A stretch of DNA of 64,000 nt. Origin: Brassica napus. Taxonomy: Eukaryota; Streptophyta; Magnoliopsida; Brassicales; Brassicaceae. The notes below the pieces were generated by a model. The model ran no database searches, was not told the DNA's origin, and saw nothing but the letters and a program-made list of their open reading frames with translations. A program made the translations under genes and the position numbers. Of the stretch, positions 50,344 to 60,397 are shown piece after piece. Every line of letters begins with the position of its first letter. The stretch's first letter is position 1. The stretch spans positions 19,305,726 to 19,369,725 of the forward strand of contig NC_063448.1 of the NCBI RefSeq assembly GCF_020379485.1, given 5' to 3'.

Positions 50344-51688
50344 GAATTTTTTTTTTTTTGTTACGTATGTGAATTTTCATTATAAAATTAATGACACAAG
50401 GGAGATTACAGGTTTTGAAAAATTCAAATCCTAAAAATCTAATAAGCTAATTAAAGCACATAAGCTAAAGAGGGCCACAAAAAAAGCTAAAAAGACTCTC
50501 TAAAACTACTAAGGTTTAATCATAATCCTAAGGATTAGACTAAAGCTTTGCGAAAGAACATTTTCGAACAACCATTTGGTTTCAGTAGATCACTTCTTGG
50601 TCTTGATACCGGAACCTGCAGCAAGAGAAGAGGTCATAGGGGTTAGCAACCGGAGAACAGTCCGAGGCACCGCGAACTGTCCCAAAGGCGACTGCGACAG
50701 GAGGATAGGCGAAGCAGGGTTGACTAGGTCCTGGTCCGGCAATCACATCCACTGCAGTCCACTCCAGACGAAGCACACTCCCGAAAGGTGGCGAAACGGA
50801 CCATGAGAATCCAAACCGACTCAAAGAGGCCAGTAGCTTAAGCACAGGTGAGATACTAGCAGACGGAAGCAGAGGAATATACGGCTGAACTCCGGTCCCG
50901 TCGAAACGAGCAGAGCACAAGAGGATCTAGCTGCTGGGAGTCGAGAAGGGCACGGCACGGCGGGCATCTTTCTTCTGAAACTAAGGAAACGGAGGAGAAC
51001 GAACTCCCATCAGCAGGCGGAGAGGATAAGACTCGTCGCAGGCAGAGACAAAACAGAGAACGGCAGACCCTGAGCTATCTCGTCCACAAGACAAATCCAA
51101 GCCCCTCAAATCACCATGGTAGCTGTTGCGAAGTCTGAACAGAGGAGAAGTCCCCAGCAAAGCCCTCAACATCGCCTTTCGTCTCAGACCCGAGGGTCAG
51201 AACGGGGAAGTTCTAGCAAGCAACCGATAGATGGAGAGAAAGGGAGACATAGGAGGCGAAGCTAACCGGAAAACAGAGGCAGCGACACCCTGTAGCACCG
51301 ACGAAGCCTCCAAAGAAGGTCTGACCCAGACCTATCCGAAAATGAAACTCTAGATCTACCGTCCTCCTGCTGAGCTACGAACATTCATCTCCTCGCCATC
51401 ACTCCGAAGAGGCTGGGTACGCACCCATTGACCGTTTTGATTCGCCGGATCTGGCCGCTATCCTAACGAAGAACTAGAGCTGATAAGCAAGGAGGATGTG
51501 AGTGAATCGGGGCTCAACAGGGATGAGGTTGGACAGAGGAACGGTTTGGGGTGGCGACCGACGGTTCTAGACCACCGACGGCCACCAGAGGAGGCAAAAC
51601 GGAGAGCGGCGGCTAGGAAAAGAGACTCGAGAGGGTTTTTCTCTCACCTCTTTCCGAGGATTTTATTTGTGCGTAAAATAAAAATCCT
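50344..51688 (-). mobile_element. GC-rich non-autonomous retroposon inserted in a gene remnant
   Basis: Minus-strand insertion of about 1.35 kb with a T run (its poly-A tail) near 50346-50360. ATGCCTGA at 50336-50343 recurs at 51689-51696 as target duplication. The body is GC-rich compared with its surroundings and has no long coding frame; open frames of 62-112 codons on either strand look like untranslated sequence. Similar in kind, not clearly in sequence, to 40582-41436. Confidence 0.65.
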
Positions 51689-51831
51689 ATGCCTGAAAAG
51701 TATTGAGGGTATGATGAACGTAAGAAGGCCAGCTTCTAGCTTATCATAACAGAGCCCTGCAGACAAAAAAAAATGCAAATGAAGAAAATTAGTATTGTCT
51801 ACAGATATGAAACCTGATTATTTCACTTAAC

Positions 51832-51903
51832 CATGAATTCTCTGGTAAAAAGGCTGCAGAAGAAGCAGCTACAAAGGAAGCAGCAGCAGTTACTAGTCCT
51901 GAT
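51832..51903 (-). pseudogene. Isolated Ala-rich exon
   Basis: A 72-base exon with acceptor TTTTGTACAG and donor ATG/GTTAAG. It encodes SGLVTAAASFVAASSAAFLP followed by ENSW, in phase 1 to 0-like carry of two bases. It could be a membrane segment. It lies in the same orientation as the exon at 50155-50253 and probably belonged to the same host gene before the retroposon inserted. Confidence 0.4.
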
Positions 51904-52430
51904 CTGTACAAAATAACCTAAAGAGAATGAGACTTAACTTCAAAGTCTATCTTTTCGCCAAGAACAACATAAATCTAATCAAAACTCTATCTTTCCTGAG
52001 TTACATGAACAGATTTGTCTTAAAGGATTCAACTTGCATGTTATAATCATCCAATATCTTAACTTTTGAGAAATCTAAAAAATGAAATTTTAAGTATAAG
52101 GAATCGTTCGTTTCGTCATATGTCATCTCCATCCAAATGATCCATTTACATGCTTCACGCAAATGATACATCTAGGTAATATTGGCATTGTTCATTTTTC
52201 CATCTAGATGGATCATCTGAATAGACTTATGCTAGTTTTTTTTATCTCTATTTCCATTTAGATGAGTTTAGTAAATAAATTACTAATATATCCTTGTTTT
52301 GATTTAATCATATTTTATTTTTGTTTTACTATATTAGTTTTTATTAATTATCTAAAATATAATTATTTTAAAATATATTTATGGTGGGAAATATAATTTT
52401 ACGGTTTTAGCGAAAAATACATATTCACGT
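51904..52430. other. Spacer, no gene
   Basis: AT-rich; includes short palindromes such as CATCTAGATGGAT at about 52201-52213. No gene. Confidence 0.5.
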
Positions 52431-52780
52431 AAAAATATGCCATAGTTGAGTAAAAATGTTGAGTAAAAATATGCCATAGTTGAGTAAAAATATGCCATAG
52501 TTGAGGAAAAATACAATTTTCCGCCAAAACCAAAAATGCATTTTTCCATCAAAATGCCATAGTTGAGTAAAAATATGTTGTAACTCATAATTGTCTTTCA
52601 TAACATTTTTCCATCAAAATGTTGCGATTTTGGTGGGAAAATGCGTTTTTATGGTTTTAGGGGAAAAATGTTGTTTTGTGATTTTGGCCGGAAAATGCAT
52701 TTTAATGGAAAAATGCATTTTTGGTTTTGGCGGAAAATGCATTATGTGGTAGAAAAATATGTTTTTGCGGTTTTGTCATT
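52430..52780. repeat. Tandem repeats: GCCATAGTTGAGTAAAAATAT and TTTTGGCGGAAAAT types
   Basis: About four units of a 21-base repeat (core CCATAGTTGAGTAAAAAT) at 52436-52580 pass into a degenerate set of GGTTTTGGCGGGAAAATGCA units to 52780. Both share AAAATG. No coding capacity. Confidence 0.75.
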
Positions 52781-53264
52781 TTTCGTGAGCGACAAAAAAT
52801 GATATTAAATTAGGTTTGTAATTTATAAATTATATCATAAGTATAATCTATCTTATTAAAACAGAAACATTACAACTTCTTCCACGTGGATTTTTAAATT
52901 GGACATCACATTATTATTCATACCATAACCTTATATTTCCTTAAACAGTTCAATATCAACCACCTTTCATTTAACTCCACCGTAAGATCTATCTTATTAT
53001 ATGTTTTACATTATTACTTCTATTATTATACATCTATTAAACAAAACATCTATTATATCGTTATAGTATACTCGCATTATCATATTTATATTATATCATA
53101 GTACAAATATAACAAACCCTCTTTTTATTATAGTCAAATGAATACAACAAATGTCTCCAATCAAATATTTTGATCGGCATGCTTACGTACCTGCTATAAG
53201 ATAGATAAGAATAAAAATTAATATTACACATGTTACAATAATTCTGTGAAAACAAGTCACTGCA

Positions 53265-53375
53265 TCACGAGTCACTCATTAGCGAGTCGAGTCAGCGAGT
53301 CACTAGCGAGTTGAGTCGACCGCGAGTCATTAACGAGTCGAGTCGACCGCAAGTCATTAACGAGTCCTTAGCCAG
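53265..53375. repeat. GAGTC tandem repeats inside the Helitron
   Basis: About four imperfect units of CGAGTCATTAACGAGTCGAG plus TCGACCG. A second repeat type (TATGGAAAAACCTCTTCTCC, three times at about 53447, 53542 and 53640) follows it. Confidence 0.75.
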
Positions 53376-53769
53376 TCATTATACAATTCCGAACATCTTG
53401 GTCTGGTTATCTCCTAAACCAATTGATTAAATTAACCAAACCGGTTATGGAAAAACCTCTTCTCCAAGTTAACGAGAATATACTAATGTATATTCTTATT
53501 TCAATAACAGAAACATCAATTTTTACTTTAAAAAAATCGATTATGGAAAAACCCCTTCTCCAAGTTGAGTCTACTATGGCTAAAACCTCAGTTACAATCA
53601 AATATTTCCAATCAAATTGCCAGATTTGAAAAATCATGAATATGGAAAACCTCATTCTCCAAATTTATTCTATTAGACCTAAAATCTCGGTGTCAATAAA
53701 ATCCGGAGATTTTGTAATTATTATACCTAACTTAATAGGTTAGGGAATACCATTTCCTCCCACTATAAT

Positions 53770-54147
53770 GTGTCCATAAATACTTGTCGATATCATTCAT
53801 CATTCGACATTCACAAAAAGCTCCCAAAAAGCACAATGTCGAAAGAAAGACGTCGACCAAGAAAACATACAGAGAATGTAAGAAGTTGGCATGTCTCAAT
53901 CGAGCATATTGATAACCGATCTTATATAGGAATCGATAAATTTATCAAGAAACAAATAAATCTGAATAAGAACAAAATAATCAGTATCGATTTAATATTG
54001 AAAACAAAGAATAAGAATATATATTCTAACCTTTTACGAGTATATCTATTAATGGGTTTGCTCTGTTTTACGAGAATGAAGAAAGAAATCTTGGGGTTCT
54101 CTGAATTCCTAAATTTTGGTCGGGTTACAGATACTTTTTCAACATGA
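53770..54147 (+). other. Open frame inside the Helitron, function unknown
   Basis: 125 codons with a basic segment (MSKERRRPRKHTENV). It is preceded by a TATA-like CCATAAATAC and a CA-rich leader-like stretch, so it could be part of a captured gene. No family recognised; no introns or conserved motif. It could equally be chance. Confidence 0.3.
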
Positions 54148-55033
54148 ATTGATGACTTCCAAGAGGAACAAACACGTTTAGAAAAAAAAAGACATGTTTA
54201 TGTCTTTAGAAGAAAATAAAACAAAGAAAAAGAAATAATGGGTAACCGTTTTTTTTTTTTCTTTTTCCTGTACAACTACTGTTGTTACTAATGGGCTTAT
54301 TAATTTGATATGGACATGTCCATTTACAATAAAATTTTGCTTTGTGGATCACAATAGTTAGATTGCAGATAAATATAAAACAAAAACATTTTTTATTGCA
54401 CTTAACTTTTTAACCAAAGATTGTTATTCTTTATTTATTGAACTTCTTGCATACACATTGAAAATACTATTCTATTAATAAAACAAATTGAAACTATAGT
54501 TTTTTTTTTCGATTAGTACAATTTCATTTAAATTTTGAACCAAATAAAAATTGTTATATCTAAAAATGTATACAAAAATTTATATATCCGCATGGGGTTA
54601 ATCTATTAAGTATTTTTAATTTGTTTTTGGACGCGTTTGTTTGTTTATCTATCTTATTATTACAATTATTTTATTAGAATTATAATGAAGATCACTTCAG
54701 GGATGTTAGTCTATATTGTATTGGTTAATATTATATTAGTATTTCACCTTACATCTATATTTATAATACACTGATATGTTAATCCAAATCATATTGGTTA
54801 CTTAGATTAGTGTACAACACATATATAGTACACTGTTATTTAATCCAAATCGTATTAGTCAATATTATATTAGTGTTTTCACTGCACGGTTATATCTCTA
54901 ATACACCGATGAAAAACTACTAATACAAAATACAGTTTTTATATTGTTTTTTAAACATAAAATGGAATTGGACAAACTTGAAATGTGTTAAAACAAAAAT
55001 AAAATCCGCGCGGTCGCGCGGATCATGACCTAG

Positions 55034-56166
55034 TAGACATTATACCATTTTACCTGAATTATCTCCGTCCAAATGGTTCAATTTGGTTTAGTTGGCTGAT
55101 TTTAAAGATTAAGTCTAAATTTATAAAACTCATTCAGATAAGCAATTCAGAAGACTTGTAATTGTAATTTGAAGTTTAAACAAATAACAATCCCATTTTC
55201 ATCTAGATAAATCGTATGGATTGTGAAACGAACATTGACCTTGAGTAGAACTCGTATGAAAGAGACGTACCTCTTTCGGATCGGACTGCTCCCGCAAACA
55301 CCTTTGTAAACTGTTCCGTCAACAGAACCTCCTTGAGAGCTGTCGCTTACTGCCCTGATACAAAGCCAACGATGATTTGTTGAGGTTAGCCGGCGGTGAG
55401 ATGAGTGTCATCGATTACAGAACTCACTTCTGTGGCAGTCATAGGTCTCAAACGATGCGGCATTCAATCATACTGGCTGGAATGCGTCAGATCTGTCTTT
55501 GTTTGTCTAATCACAAGACGAATATCTAAAAATGCCCAATATGAAAATTCAATTATTTTCTACCCTTGATTAATCTAACGTTAATTGTATGTTAGAATTT
55601 AACCTGATATATAACATTGATATTATCATAAATATTTAAAATATATAATTTAAATTTATCGTTATATATTGTGTAATTATATAATCTTATTTTTTTATGA
55701 CAAAAAATAATAATCTTATTGTTTAAGTTTTTTATTCGACATTGTTAATATATAGTGATTAGTTTTATACAATTATTGTTATTAATAATAGATGTTAAAG
55801 GTTAGGTATATATTATTATACTTTGTATATAATCATTTTAGATAATAATAGTAGAATAAAAGTTTCACATAAGTTAATAATTTTATTTTGTTTAAAATTC
55901 ACATAGTTTACTAATTTATTGATTTAGTAAAATTTTGTCATATTTAACTGGTATAATATTTCTGTTTTAATATAATATAGAATATCATTAAAAGTTAGAA
56001 GAACATAATGTCACTGTTTTTATAAGAAAGTTTTAATTAGTAATACTTTACAAAATATTATATTACTAATTAGCAAATTAATATCCTTATTGATTATTAA
56101 GTTTTTTTAGAAATGTTATATATTTGATTAGTTAATTAAAATAATATAATATGTCATAATAACTAA
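55034..56166. other. Spacer, with a GC-richer patch
   Basis: Mainly AT-rich. The patch at 55250-55510 is richer in G and C (ACTGCTCCCGCAAACACC...) and may be a gene fragment, but no supported frame was found. Confidence 0.45.
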
Positions 56167-56766
56167 TTAATTAAAGGGCTTTTTGCAAAAGTGACTCAAA
56201 ACTTGGAGTCAAACAGAAAACTAACATTTTCTTTTGACTCCTTTTTTTTTGAGATTTTAACCCCACACCTGCATTTTATCTACGAAAATGTCATTAACAT
56301 TTTTTTTTTTTTTTTCGAAAATAGCTTCTTTACTGTCTCAACCTCATCTTCTTCAAGTATTTACAATATTGCCACTGCAATGAATAGTGGCAACAACCTT
56401 GTACGAACTGTTTGGAGCTTTTAATGCCCTTTAATGCACGTAAATCTCTTTACACTCTCTCTGTTTCAATTGTTATGAACTAAAAACAATATTTCTTTCA
56501 CTTTCTCTCTATATTCATCCAAAAAACTCAAGCTTTTGATTCAAAATATGGGCTATGGTTGACAGAGCCATATTTCTTTCGTTTTGACTTACGGTTGCTT
56601 TCGTTTGAGGTTCTGGGTGGTTGGAGAAGACCCTGTGTGCAAACGAAGTCATCTCACCTAGTTTAAGGTACGAATTTGAATTTTTTTTCAAGATCTGTTC
56701 GCGTAGAAGACTTACTAGTAAGTCATCTGTATGTAGAAGACTTACTGATGAGTCTTCTGGTCAAAC

Positions 56767-57451
56767 GGACGACTTAAATTAAGTCGTCCAGCTTTGTTTG
56801 TTAAAAAAAAACACTCCAGACGACTTATATACGAGAAATGGGCTAGTTTTGCATTTGACCGAATCGTGTCAGATCTTTGACTATTTCTGGACGACTTATA
56901 ATTCAGTCGTCTCTGGGAAAGTTAAAATTTCAATATTTTATGAAAACTTGACGACTTACGTGTAAGTCGTCCTAGGTTAGTTTTGTAATTGAAAAATAAA
57001 ACTTCATAATTTAACTTTAACCAGACGACTTAATATAAATTCGTCCCTCCAGAAGACTTAATTTAAAGTCGTCCGGGGAAAGCAAAGTCGTCCAGAATTT
57101 TTCCCAATTTTCTGGTCAAACCTTGCTTATCCCGGACGACCTTAAATTAAGTCGTTTAGCTGGACGACTTTCATCTAAGTCGTCTGGAGAAAGTTAAATT
57201 TCAAGTTTTATTTTTCAATTACAAAACTAACCTAGGACGACTTACACGTAAGTCGTCAAGTTTTCATAAAATATTGAAATTTTAACTTTCCCAGAGACGA
57301 CTGAATTATAAGTCGTCCAGAAATAGTCAAAGATCTGACACGATTCAGTCAAATGCAAAACTAGCCCTTTTCTCGTAGACGACTTATATATAAGTCGTCT
57401 GAAGTTTTTTTTTTAACAAACAAAGCCGGACGACTTAGAATTAAGTCGTCC
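56767..57451. repeat. 685-bp near-palindrome (hairpin)
   Basis: Left arm 56767-57086 and right arm 57121-57451 are inverted copies with scattered mismatches and small indels; the loop is about 34 bases. Within the arms, pairs of GACGACTTA and TAAGTCGTC are themselves small palindromes. The segment lies between the MULE left end and the MURA fragment, so a transcript started in the terminal repeat would fold into a long double strand. Confidence 0.88.
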
Positions 57452-57602
57452 CTTTTAATTTTCAATTGCAAAAGTGACCTCTTTAGACGACTTACCTTTA
57501 AGTCTTCTGGACGACTTAATGCTAAGTCGTCTGCGGCAATGTTTATTGAACTTCTTCATTTTCTCTATGTTTACTAATGTGTTTTATTTTGAATATTTGC
57601 AG

Positions 57603-58095
57603 ATGATTTTTCAGTTACATGCAGTGTATGGAGAATGGTTGTTGAGAGATTTCCGTTGGGATTTTGTGGTTGATGATCTCAAAGGAGCAAGATTGTTTTT
57701 ATTGAATGAAGATTCAACACATGCTGAACTTGTTGCAATGGCTCAAGAAGATTATAACCTGGACATGAGAACAGTGAGTGTGGAGATTAGCTACTCATTA
57801 CCAGCAGAAATGATGATGGCTCCAGGCAGTCTTCCCATTCATAAGGCAGAAGTTAGGAAAATGGTATTGGAAAAGGAGACAAGATGCTTTGAGTCTCACA
57901 ACTGAACATAGCGGGGGTGTTGAATACTTGCTTGCTGTTCGAGAAGAGATAGCGGATACGATGACGGTCGAACCAATTGATGGATGGCATTTCTTTGTCA
58001 AAGGTGGCAAAATGGACTGTGTGGTTGATTTGGAACATGCAAAGTGTGATTGTGGTGTCTATGGAGTGGAGAAAATACCTTGCTCTCATGCTACC
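57603..58095 (+). pseudogene. MURA transposase remnant with central domain deleted
   Basis: After an acceptor (AATATTTGCAG) the frame reads IFQLHAVYGEWLLRDFRWDF and VVDDLKGARLF...DYNLDMRT, the N-terminal region of MURA-type transposases. It runs to 57905. From about 57875, one base out of frame, it continues SLTTEHSGGVEYLLAVREEI to CDCGVYGVEKIPCSHA, the SWIM zinc-finger region near the C-terminus. The DDE catalytic core between the two is missing. So it is an internal deletion, giving a product with no catalytic residues even if the frame were restored by splicing. Confidence 0.85.
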
Positions 58096-58385
58096 TTCTA
58101 CTATCCCTTCAAGTGTATTTTATTTTTAGACTACCTTCTACTATCCCTTCAATTGTATTTTATTTTTAGACTACCTTCTACTAAGTCGTCCAGTGTATTT
58201 TATTTTTAGAAGTCCAGTGTAAGTCGTCCAGTGTATTTTATTTTTAGAAGTCCAGTGTAAGTCGTCCAGTTGGAAAACCTTCCAGACGACTTATAATAAG
58301 TCGTCCAAACCTTCTAGACGACTTATTTGTAAGTCGTCCAGTTGGAAAACCTTCCAGACGACTTATTTCTTCCAGTTGGAGAGGT
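58090..58385. repeat. 40-bp tandem repeats running into GTCGTC motifs
   Basis: CTACCTTCTACTATCCCTTC plus AAGTGTATTTTATTTTTAGA is repeated about three times from 58092; the third and later copies carry AAGTCGTCCAGTG in place of the start. From 58260 they pass into paired GACGACTTA/TAAGTCGTCC units (CCAGTTGGAAAACCTTCCAG spacer). Confidence 0.8.
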
Positions 58386-58887
58386 ACGCGAGCCGCTTGC
58401 GATCTTCCCTGGACCAATCCCCGCATCTCTTCAGTGCTGCTATTATCTGATCAGTAGTTGGCCCAGCTTCCAGATGAACTCCCAGCATCCCCCAGAAAGA
58501 AACCATATCTTGGGTAATGTCACATTTTGGTGTCTCAAGGTCCTCGATGTACTCGCAGTTTAGACCAGTGAGGTTTTCAAACTCTAACAGTGAAAACCAC
58601 AAAGGTTCTGGACCAACGAGAGACCACATCTCATACTTCTTCTTAATGTCCAGCTTGAAACTGAGCATGTAGTGAACCAGCCTTGAAGCCCAACCAAATC
58701 CCTGCTCCTTGAACTTGATGAAAACTCCCAAACTCGACTCCTTGAACTCTTCAAATTCGTCATCAGTAAGAGCTTCCCTAAGAGCAGTATGCAACTTGCT
58801 GTTATCCGTATGATACGAAATGCTATTGTGGGCTTCTGGCTCTTCCCCTGATGTGTCTAACCTACGGGGGAGTTCTGGAATATCCAT
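58363..58887 (-). pseudogene. DUF1985 (ULP1-like MULE gene) N-terminal fragment
   Basis: From ATG at 58887 (MDIPELPRRLD) the frame encodes a DUF1985-type region with KLDIKKKYEMWSLVGPEPLW and FSLLEFENLTGLNCEYIEDL. In Kaonashi-type MULEs this domain precedes a C48 (ULP1-like SUMO protease) domain. Here the coding frame enters the GTCGTC repeats and stops after SNWKK at 58363, so the protease is absent. The start is preceded by an acceptor-like TTACAG and GC-rich leader repeats. Confidence 0.75.
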
Positions 58888-58924
58888 CCTTTTTGTCTGT
58901 AAAATAATCAAAGACAACAATATA

Positions 58925-59050
58925 AGTCCAGACGACTTAGTAGACGACTTATAATTAAGTCGTCTGGAAAGTCTTCCAAATGGACGACTTATATTTAAGT
59001 CATCTACTAAGTCGTCCAGTTGGAAGACTTTCCAGACGACTTAAATTACT
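58925..59050. repeat. GACGACTTA repeats upstream of the DUF1985 fragment
   Basis: About nine GACGACTTA/TAAGTCGTC units in both orientations directly upstream of the fragment's first supported exon. Same motif as in the hairpin. Confidence 0.8.
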
Positions 59051-59234
59051 TACAAGTCTTCCAGTACAAAGCGGACCTGATTAGTCGCAGAAGGAGTTGG
59101 AGAACTCGTCATTGCGGTTATAGATCTGAAAAAATAAACGTGAAACGGTGAGAATGAGTAAATTGATAGAGACAACGTTTTATGTTCATCTTTTCCTCGA
59201 GATTGATGACTTACCGGCGTTAGGGTTTACAGAG

Positions 59235-59475
59235 AAACGGCGCTAAGGTTTACAGAGAAGAAGCGGCGGCGCTAGGGTTTAGAAGAAGCGGCGGCGCTAG
59301 TGTTTAGAGGAAGCGGCGGTGAGAACGTTGGTGACCACGGTGGCGAGGGCGACGGTTTGTTCGGAAATAGTGGAAGCGGCGGCGCTAGGGTTTAGAGGAA
59401 TCGGCGGCGCTAGGGTTTAGAGGAATCGGCGGCGCTAGGGTTTAGAGGAATCGGCGGCGCTAGGGTTAGAAGAAG
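59235..59475. repeat. GC-rich GGCGGCGCTAGGGTTTAGA tandem repeats
   Basis: Five or more units of 24-27 bases, of type GAATCGGCGGCGCTAGGGTT plus TAGAG. They lie in the presumed leader of the DUF1985 gene on the minus strand. AAACCCTA-type motifs recur in each unit. Confidence 0.8.
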
Positions 59476-59689
59476 CTGCGGCGACAACGGTGAGAATGAA
59501 GTGAGATAGATAGCCGACGTTGAGAACGATGGTTTGTTCGGAAATCGTGGGAATTCGAAATCGCCTTTGAGAGAGAACTGTTAGGGTTTCTGAATTTCGC
59601 GAAAAATGAAACAAAAAAAGAAAAAATCACCTTATATATTGGGTAAATAATCCGGTTAGCTTTAAAAGTACATTGGTAAACTTTAAGGT

Positions 59690-60245
59690 TTGGTCCGGTT
59701 TAGACGACTTATTCTGGCTGATAATGTACAACAGACGACTTAATATTTAGTCGTCTGTTTTCAGACGACAAAATATTAAGTCGTCCTAGACCCTAAAATG
59801 AACCCCTAAACTAAAATGACTAGATTAACTAACTAACCACGTTATAAAATCAAATTATACTTAAATAGTGTTTACTATACACAGAAATGAACACGCATAA
59901 GTAATTTTAAAAATTTTCAAAAACGGTTTTAATGCTTTCCAAAATCTAACCCTAAGAACACATACAATACTATAACATATGTTGATGAAACATAAACTAA
60001 AGAATATCATGACTCACTACTTTCACTCATCTATGCTGAAAACAATTGAAATTTGTTATATCTTAATTTACACCTCCTAAGACATATGTTAATTACATAA
60101 TTCCCATTTTTCACTTATCAAAATATTTTTTACAAAATTTTTAAATTATGTTTAAGACTAACTGTCCAGACGACTTTCAGTTAAGTCGTCTGGACGACTT
60201 ATTTTCAAGTCGTCTAAACAGACGACTTGCGAGGGGTAGAAACGT
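59690..60245. repeat. Right-end GACGACTTA motifs of the MULE
   Basis: Isolated pairs at 59700-59790 and 60170-60235, separated by AT-rich sequence that resembles ordinary spacer. They mirror the hairpin-side motifs near the other end. Confidence 0.7.
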
Positions 60246-60397
60246 AAAACAAATTCCGTTTTTTTGTTTGGTCACAAGGGGATAGTTGTAATTTCAATAG
60301 CCTTTTAGGTTACTTTTGCCTTTGACCCAAGTTGGGGTATTGTTTTGGGTTTGACTCCAAGTTTTGAGTCACACTTGGCAATTCTCCCTTAATTAAA

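Larger units (their letters stand above)
52847..55033 (+). mobile_element. Non-autonomous Helitron
   Basis: 5' end TCTATCTTATTAAAACAG at 52847, preceded by A. 3' end: stem ATCCGCGCG, loop GT, stem CGCGCGGAT (55004-55023), then CATGAC and CTAG at 55030-55033, followed by T. These fit insertion between A and T without target duplication. Length 2187 bp. No Rep/helicase gene. Inside are GAGTC-type tandem repeats and one open frame of 125 codons. Confidence 0.85.
56176..60388 (+). mobile_element. Mutator-like element (MULE), internally rearranged
   Basis: Starts GGGCTTTTTGCAAAAGTGAC and ends with the complement of GGGAGAATTGCCAAGTGTGA. The inverted ends share GTGACTCAAAACTTGGAGTC. The nine bases TTAATTAAA at 56167-56175 are repeated at 60389-60397, the 9-bp target duplication diagnostic of MULEs. 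Length 4213 bp. It contains, left to right, a long hairpin, a MURA fragment, GTCGTC repeats, a DUF1985 gene fragment and GC-rich repeats. A gene order of MURA plus an oppositely oriented ULP1-like gene resembles the Kaonashi type of Brassicaceae MULEs. Confidence 0.92.

Noticed and set aside
50582..50920. 112-codon minus-strand frame as a gene
   Set aside because: It lies inside the GC-rich retroposon and looks like untranslated sequence; no motif.
52090..55250. Inverted-repeat element split by the Helitron
   Set aside because: TTCGTTTC near 52105 and GAAACGAA near 55230 look like possible ends, but the match is too short and no target duplication was found.
56700..59050. CRISPR array
   Set aside because: The GACGACTTA repeats are short, irregularly spaced, bidirectional and in a plant MULE; no cas genes and not a prokaryote.
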